DNA from: a virus
DNA: 64,000 bases
Strand: one strand, 5' to 3'
Virus record (IMG/VR): IMGVR_UViG_3300033145_001047
Coordinates: 1-64,000 of that record
Shown: piece by piece, positions 9,901 to 14,913 of the stretch
Numbering within the stretch: the first letter of the stretch is position 1
Layout: every line of letters begins with the position of its first letter
Notes under the pieces: model-generated
Told to the model about the DNA's origin: nothing
What the model saw: only the letters and a program-made list of their open reading frames with translations
Databases searched by the model: none
Position numbers and translations under genes: made by a program

Positions 9901-11358
9901 CCCGTCGAAGGTTAGCGCGTGACCGCTCGGGCTGCTATCGTACGAGCTTGTCGCTCCATCTGTCCCGTCGAAGTGCAGGAGCAATTTTGTATACGAATCT
10001 GAATCCACAACGCCGATTTCCTCGCAGACATCCGTGAACAAGGCGTCCAGGTAAGCCCCCAGGTTCTCCGCTATGGACAGAGTGTCCGCAACGACGCCCA
10101 CCTCCACCACCAGGTCGACGACGGACACGCTCTCCGTTATCAGGAAGTCCTCGAACACGCTGGTGTTCATCTCGTCGAGGTACGCTTCCACCGCCGACTC
10201 TGTGATGGTCAGGTTTTCAGCCAGCTCGATGTTAAGGACATCGAGGTCCACGGTCACGTCTTCCAGGATATTCAGGACGTCGCTGGCGTCGACGCCGACG
10301 CCTATAGAGGCGTCGGCTCCCTCCCGCGTCTCGTGAGTCTGGAACACAAAGAACGTGCTCGGGCTGTTCTGATTCGCGTACTCAGTCGCAACCCAATTTG
10401 CAGAATGACCCGTCCCTTTAATTACTCTTACTTCATCAATAATGCCGTCCCAGAAGTTTGTGGTCCCGACTCCTTGACCACCTATTTTCAAGTCAGTAGT
10501 ACCGGCAGGAAACGCCGAGCTATCATCCTCTGTAGCGGTCTGAGCATCGTCTTGATACAATGTGAACGTGTCGCCGACTCTCGTGAGAGTAATCAACTGC
10601 CACGTACCTACTGGAGATTCATCACCAACCAAGTCAACCGAAGGAGTACCGCACCAGAATCTAACCGCCAGTGAAGTAGCGGAAACGCTCTCACCCATGA
10701 ACTCAAAGCTGCCGGTGCTCGAACGATACATGACGAAATTGTTATTTGCGCCTTGTTGCGATTCCTTCTTGATCCACATTGAAAGCGTTATATCTTCACT
10801 TCCAAAGTCCCACTCGGGCGAGTCGGGGGCGGTCAAATAATCATTATCACCGGACTCAAAGTCCTGGCCGTCTGCGATTTTCCCAGCAATGTCAACCGAG
10901 CCGGTATTTGTTAGCGTATGCCCGTTACCTGACGAATCAAGAAGGCTATTATTCAAATGCCATACCGCTGAGAAATCAGACCAGACCCCACTCGCGTTTT
11001 GCTGGTCGGTCGCATCCGGATTCCCGCAATACATCCAGACATATCCGTCCGACGCGCTCGTTGCGCTCGTTAGTTTCACCCAGGCCCACAACTCCCCGGT
11101 GGAGTTGTCGTAGTCCTCAATCTCATGGTCCAGCTTGTTGCCATTCAAGTCGGTGAACAGGATGTCGTACCCGTCAGACCTTGCCTTGTCCCGGAGGTAG
11201 TTGCTCGTGATGTGCACCAGGGCCGGGAAATCGGCGTGCGTTCCCGTTATCTGCTCTTTCGGTATCTTGTACTTCTCTCGGTCGGACCATCCAACACCGT
11301 GCCAACCGTCGGGCATTGCGTAGACTTCGTCGAACACCAGGATATTCAGGTCAGCCAT
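3955..11358 (-). CDS. 2467-residue giant repeat protein with DUF2341, two LamG-like domains and a propeller-like domain
   Basis: Residues 1 to about 110 match the DUF2341 type (DREKYKIPK, FPALVHI, DGYVWMYCGNPDA). Residues about 120-350 form a LamG/concanavalin-type fold (VWHLNNSLLDSSGNGHTL, WQLITLTR, WDGIIDEVRV). About 100 residues of repeat follow. A second LamG-like domain spans roughly residues 452-679 (LLLHFDGTDGA, WYHVAVTRSGDDVQFWVDG, DGWVDELRISKGVAR). Repeats of 20-26 residues, consensus SDTVTVTEyVeLLDIvvEL, fill about 680-1560 and 1915-2400. A non-repeat, BNR/propeller-like block rich in Trp and Tyr occupies about 1560-1910. LamG folds bind glycans, so this is likely a receptor-binding or decoration fibre. 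The start is preceded by an unusual leader and terminator (11351-11467). The LamG coding stretches look AT-richer than the repeats, suggesting later insertion. Confidence 0.8.
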   Translation of the reverse strand: MADLNILVFDEVYAMPDGWHGVGWSDREKYKIPKEQITGTHADFPALVHITSNYLRDKARSDGYDILFTDLNGNKLDHEIEDYDNSTGELWAWVKLTSATSASDGYVWMYCGNPDATDQQNASGVWSDFSAVWHLNNSLLDSSGNGHTLTNTGSVDIAGKIADGQDFESGDNDYLTAPDSPEWDFGSEDITLSMWIKKESQQGANNNFVMYRSSTGSFEFMGESVSATSLAVRFWCGTPSVDLVGDESPVGTWQLITLTRVGDTFTLYQDDAQTATEDDSSAFPAGTTDLKIGGQGVGTTNFWDGIIDEVRVIKGTGHSANWVATEYANQNSPSTFFVFQTHETREGADASIGVGVDASDVLNILEDVTVDLDVLNIELAENLTITESAVEAYLDEMNTSVFEDFLITESVSVVDLVVEVGVVADTLSIAENLGAYLDALFTDVCEEIGVVDSDSYTKLLLHFDGTDGATSSYDSSPSGHALTFDGDAQLDTAQKKFGPSSLILDGNGDYLTSPDDADWDLGTDDFTLECCVRFNSFSSTQYRLVGEGRGVRGSGPRESGWSLLYDRTAGNLVLDHYDGGSQQSLSVSWTPSPSTATWYHVAVTRSGDDVQFWVDGTQVGTTQDATGIVYNRAESFGIYMGRFEFGATSVSYLDGWVDELRISKGVARWTAAFTPPTEAYDATPVALDLSIGVDVSDTVSITEDVEVVDITVEMPLVFGAVAVTEDLTAVLDVLNLDVNDTAAVTEYVELLDLVVGVPVVFDEPGVLEDVTLSIDALNANVSDTVTITESVSVVDIVVEVGVVAETVGVTESATTSLDALYIEESEELTITETVSADVLVDVVVFDIASVEENVQLLDIVVDLPVVFDTVVVVENTVLTVEGALGVFDTATVTENVVVSVDVLNIGTFDAVGVVDVPGLNDLVVELGPAVDLASVSENITAYLDSIHLSVYDEATATESVTVLLGELQVATSDTVTITESVSVVDLMVEIGIVADTSAVSESVTVSLDELYASVFDAVATTESVSTDVLMSVSVFDSIGVVENVQLHDIVIDLPVVFDAVAVLENIEPYMGMDINVNDDVTTTESAAVSLGELNVDIFDTVSIAEVPLLTDLVVEVGPAVDLVTVLEDVTSSLDQLNLLVFDEPTITEDVTPLLDALVPSVFDTSSVVENVTMEDLGLNFLAFDVATVAESMTQYLDVLNFLVLDPFHVLITESVSVVDLVVEVGVVMDPVSVTESATVGLDVLNLSVYDVAAAAEWVHLLDITVELSAFDLAAAVESVELSITELYLAVYDEGTVAEYVELLDIILELPLSYDEVTVLEELTLNLDLLNVSVGEDLLVTEVVVTHDLVIELGVVADVVGAVENVGLLPDALFLAVSDDVLAAEATTVLLPELVVAVSENVAHSEYVELLDITIELPVVYDIVAAVENVTLTLPELYLQAGEDVSVAEVALMTDLVVELGPAVDLAVVTENVTMLLDVLVPEVSDNVGVAEWVQLLDLVIDLAVYDEITTTESASAFLSALNIVAGDDVLVTESVSVVDLVIEIGVVAETVSVADVVEDVTTNSGEIPYCCQSAAWFDGTYYWRAWFNRTGGYIQVDYTTDPDNAWAENTGARISDSNVLNDFSIYAKASSLVIVYTQGGDVLIREATSYPSTSFAWSAANTIWTDVSKTYSRPNISRTQSNRYWASATEKDGAKQYAVVKRSGPGNITSWDSAATLGDTNNEGESFSALMHSLPLSPPTNFQVVCAYVEGTQLQYKEFDGTWDASPTNIAVLKISPQSLVAHQFELNFDDVNGHVDMVYVKSDGTCISREWEPVGGLGAEVVLDANTDCEHPGIGTFGDYLVFAWDRPHGDDNNQFYVRLLHKTGHILGPILAMAETTATMTRSDVSKTEDESHSCFIYWEEASTVFTRTLEIGLDVSDTITVAEWVFLLDLFIDLEVSEIIAVVEDVQLLDIVIEMPLVFDEVATTEDVTAYLDVLSLSLSDQVSIAEVAIMTDIVIELGPATEEVALTENVTVGLDVLNVDVSDALNIVEWVSLLDIVIDLPVVFDVVTVTEQATAYLDELFLNVFDTVTVAEVVLMTDIMIELGPVVDLVAVTEQADVSLGFLNVSESETLTVTEWANLLDITVELFVFDTSTVVEWVNLLDITVELAASDEAVATETITVSLDALFVAAGDDIVATEAVVLHDIIVELSVSEDLTVVENANVALSEFFISVSDTLTVTEWTYLLDIIIELPVLSEDITVVEDLTVLLPELCTEHFEIIAVTDVAVMHDLIIELGIVTEVVTLSEYVELLDLTVELEAFEALEVLENVGLVLDELFLQAGEDVTVTEDVEVVDITIELGPVFDDVAVTDVVVDLRLDVLNFFVVQPMMIVINEVAQVVDLVIEVGIVAEYNFVAEFAEAYPDVLVPSVSETVTTVEWIFMDREMIIDVSDSVATSESFEPDMPLNFEAAEGPGGVQIVQVSGW

Positions 11359-11467
11359 GAATATCTCGCGTGATCTTTAGTGGAAAAAAAAGAGGGAGGT
11401 AGAGAACCGTAACTCTCCGACCTCCCCGAACAGGAGCGTCCCTGACGACGCTTGTCTTCTTCTTCAT
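11351..11467 (-). CDS. Putative 38-residue leader peptide spanning a terminator
   Basis: ATG at 11467 follows GAGGGGGACCGC. The frame encodes MKKKTSVVRDAPVRGG and a hydrophobic middle (VLYLPLFFPL). It runs through the whole terminator hairpin and U tract at 11384-11426 and stops with TGA at 11351-11353, inside the first codons of the giant fibre gene (ATGGCTGA). A 7-bp stem (11468-11474 with 11491-11497) could cover part of its ribosome site. The layout suggests that translation of the leader could open the hairpin. Whether the peptide is made is unknown; it may simply be an open frame. Confidence 0.4.
   Translation of the reverse strand: MKKKTSVVRDAPVRGGRRVTVLYLPLFFPLKITRDIHG
11384..11426 (-). 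terminator. Intrinsic terminator before the giant fibre gene
   Basis: Read on the minus strand, GGGAGGT and AGAG pair with CTCT and ACCTCCC, followed by CTTTTTTTT. The hairpin ends only 26 bases before the start of the 2467-residue gene, leaving no room for a promoter between them. It must therefore be bypassed or conditionally opened for that gene to be expressed from the minus strand. Confidence 0.8.
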
Positions 11468-11590
11468 GCGGTCCCCCTCAGAATCAGCAAGGACCGCTCG
11501 GCTCGTTTCCTTTCACCAGGGCTTCCTACCGGCATCCTATAGAGTACCGGCGTCGCCTTTCCGCTGGTAGAACTAAACGGTTACGGTAGA

Positions 11591-11619
11591 ACTTTACCAC
11601 CACTTTCCCTGTCTGTCAA
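11591..11619 (-). promoter_or_regulatory. Candidate sigma70-type promoter for fibre region
   Basis: On the minus strand TTGACA (11619-11614) is followed by a 17-base spacer and TAAAGT (11596-11591). The -35 is perfect and the -10 matches four of six. A 9-base direct repeat GGTAGAACT at 11566-11574 and 11585-11593 (written on the plus strand) overlaps the -10 and could be an operator. Transcription would pass a structured leader of about 200 bases and the terminator at 11384-11426. Confidence 0.45.
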
Positions 11620-11643
11620 GGGGAGGGTCAGATTATTTCCCTT

Positions 11644-11859
11644 CTATGTTGCTCTAACCACAATGATAACGGGACGTTTGGAAATCTTGGATAAATTCCA
11701 AGCGGCATCAACGACTTCCGATTTGTTCGCTTCATCTATCAGATGCACAGTCCCGCCAATCCCTTTCAAGTTACGCTCCAACTTTCCGAATGCTTCATTG
11801 GCTTTGACTTTCTCCGCGACGTTTATCCCCAGGTCGGGAACTTTCTCTTCCGTGCTCAC
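11644..11859 (-). CDS. Small hypothetical protein
   Basis: 71 residues beginning with a GTG at 11859 that has a GGAGG site eight bases upstream. The sequence mixes helical segments with a C-terminal beta strand (KRPVIIVVRAT). It follows the glycosyltransferase gene by 12 bases, and the next terminator downstream is at 11384-11426. No family is recognised. Confidence 0.65.
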   Translation of the reverse strand: MSTEEKVPDLGINVAEKVKANEAFGKLERNLKGIGGTVHLIDEANKSEVVDAAWNLSKISKRPVIIVVRAT

Positions 11860-11871
11860 TGGTATATCCTC

Positions 11872-12690
11872 CTACGGGAACATCTGACCGTGCTCATTTA
11901 TATGTCGGCAAAAAATTGACGTGTCCAAAAGGAAGGGCCACTTCTTCTTCTGGAACTTCGGCCACCCGGCCCTCGCCAAGACTTTCTCCTTTATGATCCT
12001 GTCATTCCACCACAGATCCTCCGTCCCTACTTTCGTATTGTAGCGGCCTTGCTCAGGATCATACCATGCTTTCCTCGGGGTCTCGAACACTCGACGGACC
12101 ACGACCGGCCCGGCGATTGTCTGCAGCGTGTAGACCTCCGACTCGTCGTACATCAGCTTGATTATCGAGCCGTGAATGAGACAGCACCCTAGCGGGATTC
12201 CATCGACCCACACCTTGTCCCCCTGTTCCCAGTCCATATAGCATGAGCTACCGCGCCCTCGGAACAACAGAGGCTCCGGGTGCGTTCCCTTGCAGTAGTA
12301 GAGACCGCTCACTATCGGGATATCTCCCTTGAGCATGTAGTCGTTAATCTTCAAGAACGTATCGGGGGGAAGGATAACGTCATGGTCGATAAAAAACAGC
12401 CACTCGAATTCCTGGTCGATGAAGTATTGGACGCACACGTTCCGCGCATCGGCAACAGCCCATCCCATCGGACTATACTGGTCCATGAACTGAAAGATAT
12501 CGCCCTGACTCCAGTTGCAGGGAATCACCTGTCCGAATCGAGCCATCATCCACTCGACGCGGACGAGCCCGGTCGTCGGCACGGCCATACATATACGTTT
12601 CTGCCACCCTTCCCACTCCGACGACTTCGGGACCCCCATATCCGGGATGTGCAGCGTCTTCGAGGACTTCTTAGTTTGTTTCTTCGACAC
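11872..12690 (-). CDS. Glycosyltransferase, GT-A fold
   Basis: 272 residues. The segment WLFFIDHDVILPPDTF near residue 97 carries an acidic DxD-type motif (DHD) typical of metal-dependent GT-A glycosyltransferases. It is preceded by an Rxxx-rich segment (ADARNVCVQYFI) and followed by YYCKG and a C-terminal EDLWWNDRI acidic segment that could supply the catalytic base. A GTG start with GGAGGTG overlaps the methyltransferase gene by 20 bases. It should transfer a sugar from a nucleotide donor, and virion proteins or host wall polymers are candidate acceptors. Placement beside the giant fibre genes and a methyltransferase fits modification of a virion glycan, but the substrate cannot be read from sequence. 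Confidence 0.7.
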   Translation of the reverse strand: MSKKQTKKSSKTLHIPDMGVPKSSEWEGWQKRICMAVPTTGLVRVEWMMARFGQVIPCNWSQGDIFQFMDQYSPMGWAVADARNVCVQYFIDQEFEWLFFIDHDVILPPDTFLKINDYMLKGDIPIVSGLYYCKGTHPEPLLFRGRGSSCYMDWEQGDKVWVDGIPLGCCLIHGSIIKLMYDESEVYTLQTIAGPVVVRRVFETPRKAWYDPEQGRYNTKVGTEDLWWNDRIIKEKVLARAGWPKFQKKKWPFLLDTSIFCRHINEHGQMFP

Positions 12691-13210
12691 GCGGCACCTC
12701 CTTCATCTTTTCCAGAATCACTTCCATGTTGCCGCCGAAGTTGTGAACATTTTTGACAGTCTTCCACGGCCTCGGCTTGTAGACGTTGAACAGCTCTCTA
12801 TTGGGCTGCGCCGTTGGATCGAAGTAAGCGATTGACGCCTCGTTCAGAGCGCAGCAATGGGAAGGGTCCTGCACATATCCGAAGCTGTTCCCATACGGAA
12901 AGCCGAGCCATAGCTGTCCGCCGACTTTCATGAGCCTCCACCACTCATTCATCACGCCCATGATCTTCTTCGGGCAGATATGCTCTATCAGGTGACTCGC
13001 CAGGATGGTGTGACAGCACTCGTCCGGCAGCGGGTAGGGTACGGTCTCGACGTCGTGAACGATGTCAACCCCATCGAGCGCCCTGATATCGAGGCCGACG
13101 AAATTTTCTTGTTTGTTTTCGCCACACCCCACGTCCAGCTTGATACCCTGATTGTGTTTTTTCAACAGGGCCAAGATATTTCTCGGCAGCTTGACCACCT
13201 TCTTTCTCAT
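12671..13210 (-). CDS. Class I SAM-dependent methyltransferase
   Basis: 179 residues. Motif I KLDVGCGENK lies near residues 24-33 and an acidic VGLDI follows as the strand-2 end that binds ribose. A motif IV-like segment (ASHLIEHI) and a strand-5 GGQLWLGFPYG also fit the small Methyltransf_11-like fold. The start overlaps the HNH gene stop by four bases (ATGA), and its end overlaps the glycosyltransferase start. Sugar or small-molecule methylation is the likely role, given the glycosyltransferase partner. The acceptor is unknown. Confidence 0.8.
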   Translation of the reverse strand: MRKKVVKLPRNILALLKKHNQGIKLDVGCGENKQENFVGLDIRALDGVDIVHDVETVPYPLPDECCHTILASHLIEHICPKKIMGVMNEWWRLMKVGGQLWLGFPYGNSFGYVQDPSHCCALNEASIAYFDPTAQPNRELFNVYKPRPWKTVKNVHNFGGNMEVILEKMKEVPRVEETN

Positions 13211-13974
13211 GATCTCCTTTCTTTCTTGGCGCTCATTTCTTTCTCGCCGTAGTCGATTATTCTCCTCAACAGCTCGGATACGGATATCCCCTTCTTGTTC
13301 GCAGTGCTGCGTAGGAATTTGACATTGTTTTCTGTAATGCTAATCATTCTTCTGACCATCTTTTCAGCGGTCTTTTTTAGCGTATATACAAATGACGATC
13401 TTTTTCGTTTGTGTTTTGTCATATCAATTTCACTTGCCTTGACTTCGTGTGTATCTATTCCCGCCAATGTTGGAAAGTTCAGGTTAGCAAACGCACCTCG
13501 CAACTCAATCGCCTTCATGTCTCGTGCTACAGCAGCTTCCTCTGGAGTATCAAATGCACCCAAACGGTGAATCTTGCCACAATGCACAATTTTTGCACGA
13601 TATCTATTGTTACACAGAAGCACACCAATATAACCGCTTTGGGAAGCTTTGTGTGCATGTAAATTGCGGTGATTTTCCAAAGATGTACACACCCTGAGAT
13701 TTATTTTCCGGTTATCTGTTGGGTCTCCATTGATGTGGTCTACCATCGCTGCAGGAAATCCTAATATCTGTTGTTGCATGAAAATTCTTACCGATCCTTT
13801 CCCGTCTTTTTTAAGTCTTCTTCGCCCTGCTCTGCCACAACCGGCATTTCCGTCAGAACAATAGTACCAATTATGCTTCAAAAGTTCTGGTGCCTCCGCA
13901 ATATCAACAAGAGCATATTTCCCTTGCGTTAGCGGAATCTTAGTATATTTGATATCGTTCTGCATTTCACCCAT
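13207..13974 (-). CDS. HNH homing endonuclease with AP2-like domain and ribbon-helix-helix-like tail
   Basis: 255 residues. The N-terminal half has an HNH_3-type core (AAMVDHINGDPTDNRKINLR, with NHRNL following). Residues about 115-165 match the AP2-type DNA-binding segment of phage homing endonucleases (SGYIGVLLCNNRYRAKI ... LGAFDTPEEAAVARD). The last 50 residues (MISITENNVKFLRSTA ... GISVSELLRRIIDYG) look like a ribbon-helix-helix domain, which is not standard in this class. The gene is clearly AT-richer than its neighbours, a sign of transfer. The start codon overlaps the stop of a 26-residue leader ORF (TAATG), right after a terminator-like hairpin. Confidence 0.85.
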   Translation of the reverse strand: MGEMQNDIKYTKIPLTQGKYALVDIAEAPELLKHNWYYCSDGNAGCGRAGRRRLKKDGKGSVRIFMQQQILGFPAAMVDHINGDPTDNRKINLRVCTSLENHRNLHAHKASQSGYIGVLLCNNRYRAKIVHCGKIHRLGAFDTPEEAAVARDMKAIELRGAFANLNFPTLAGIDTHEVKASEIDMTKHKRKRSSFVYTLKKTAEKMVRRMISITENNVKFLRSTANKKGISVSELLRRIIDYGEKEMSAKKERRS

Positions 13975-14054
13975 TAAAAAGACCCGCCGATCATCGGGAA
14001 GATGAACGCCAATAGGCGTGTTATCGGCGGGCTTTCAAACATGTTATAAGGCAT
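13974..14054 (-). CDS. Putative 26-residue leader peptide overlapping the HNH start
   Basis: ATG at 14054 follows GGGAGGATGA. The frame encodes MPYNMFESPPITRLLAFIFP and six more residues and crosses the entire hairpin at 13976-14031. It stops with TAA at 13974-13976, so that TAATG joins its stop to the HNH start. The HNH ATG has no good ribosome site of its own, so reinitiation from this leader is plausible. The layout matches the leader at 11351-11467. Confidence 0.4.
   Translation of the reverse strand: MPYNMFESPPITRLLAFIFPMIGGSF
13976..14031 (-). terminator. Terminator-like branched hairpin before the HNH gene
   Basis: On the minus strand, CCCGCCGAT (14031-14023) pairs with ATCGGCGGG (13991-13983), followed by TCTTTTT. 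Inside, ACGCC and GGCGT form a second stem with a TATT loop. It ends two bases before the HNH start codon, so it can act as attenuator or as a ribosome-blocking element for that gene. Confidence 0.7.
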
Positions 14055-14075
14055 TCATCCTCCCAGTTCACAACA

Positions 14076-14104
14076 ATACTATACCAAGAATATACGTGCG
14101 TCAA
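14076..14104 (-). promoter_or_regulatory. Candidate promoter for leader and AP2-HNH gene
   Basis: On the minus strand TTGACG (14104-14099) is followed by 17 bases and TAGTAT, or by 15 bases and TATAGT. It lies just past the end of the upstream HNH gene and about 20-45 bases before the 26-residue leader ORF. The context GACTTGACG is also found in the candidate promoter at 57059-57087. Confidence 0.4.
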
Positions 14105-14124
14105 GTCTTGAGGAAGGAGATGTG

Positions 14125-14802
14125 CTATTTTTTGCGCTTGGCCAGGAACAGCCGGGCAGCTTCCTTGTGCCCTCTGAGGGGAACTCCCAGTTCTTCGAGA
14201 TACCGCTTGACCTTGTTCTTGTGCCAGCCAAGCTCCTCCGCAATATGCCGGAACGATCTCCTCTCTTTGGTGTATTCCTTCTTTATCCAGACAGCGTCGC
14301 AATCATCGTACAAGTGCTTTCTCGGCTTCTTCGCCCGTGCGCCCTTCTTTCTTGCTTCAAGGGCTGCGGCGGTCATGGTGTATCTTCTTCTTTCGACATC
14401 TATCTTCTTTAGAGCGTAGAGGACAAGAGTGTGGTCGCATCCCAGCTCGGCTGCTATGTCAGTGACGCTTCTCTTCTTCCTGCCATACTCAGTCTTGAGC
14501 CAAGCCTTCTCATATAGCCGTGGATATTTTATCGCGCCATGTCTCCTGTTCAGATGTTCCTGACTTGACGCAAACAGTTCAAGATTCTCAAGTAAATTGT
14601 TCTCCTTGTTTTCGTCACGATGATGGACGACCTCTTTCTTTGTCAGAAGCCTTCCAATTTCCTTCTCCATCACTAGACGATGGTGCATTACCTTTCGCCC
14701 TGGGTGTGGATATCCGGACGGCTTGGTCACCATGATATAGCCGTCCTGCATGAGCTTGTAGCCCGTCAATGAATCGAGGTCGAGTTTCTTGATACCAAAC
14801 AT
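14125..14802 (-). CDS. HNH homing endonuclease with helix-turn-helix repeats
   Basis: 225 residues. An HNH_3-type core sits at about residues 36-85 (RKVMHHRLVMEKEIGR, EVVHHRDENKENNLLENLEL). Two HTH-like segments follow (SVTDIAAELGCDHTLVLYAL and SFRHIAEELGWHKNKVKRYL), probably for target recognition. This is the usual layout of free-standing phage homing endonucleases. It lies directly downstream of the tail gene that holds the two group I introns, separated by a terminator and its own promoter. The gene is less GC-rich than its surroundings. Confidence 0.87.
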   Translation of the reverse strand: MFGIKKLDLDSLTGYKLMQDGYIMVTKPSGYPHPGRKVMHHRLVMEKEIGRLLTKKEVVHHRDENKENNLLENLELFASSQEHLNRRHGAIKYPRLYEKAWLKTEYGRKKRSVTDIAAELGCDHTLVLYALKKIDVERRRYTMTAAALEARKKGARAKKPRKHLYDDCDAVWIKKEYTKERRSFRHIAEELGWHKNKVKRYLEELGVPLRGHKEAARLFLAKRKK

Positions 14803-14829
14803 GCCGTCCTCCCTTCTTTTCTTGTGGGT

Positions 14830-14858
14830 ATTATATCTAATCGTGAAGGGTGAAGCAA
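14830..14858 (-). promoter_or_regulatory. Promoter for HNH gene at 14125-14802
   Basis: On the minus strand TTGCTT, a 17-base spacer and a perfect TATAAT (14835-14830). It lies between the terminator of the tail operon and the HNH start, with GGGAGG before the ATG. This gives the endonuclease gene an independent transcript. Confidence 0.5.
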
Positions 14859-14861
14859 TAG

Positions 14862-14895
14862 AAAAAGGGAAGGCTGTTCTCGGCCTTCCCTTTTC
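14862..14895 (-). terminator. Intrinsic terminator at end of head/tail operon
   Basis: AAAAGGGAAGGCC-GAGAACA-GCCTTCCCTTTTT on the minus strand forms a long stem with a T run. The hairpin is almost symmetrical, so it could act on both strands. It closes the transcription unit that begins near 28100. Confidence 0.85.
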
Positions 14896-14913
14896 AGTCT
14901 CATCTTCTCCGGT

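Noticed and set aside
682-10674. Long plus-strand open frames over the giant repeat genes
   Set aside because: They are low-complexity Ser/Thr-rich antisense shadows of GC-rich repeat codons, without ribosome sites.
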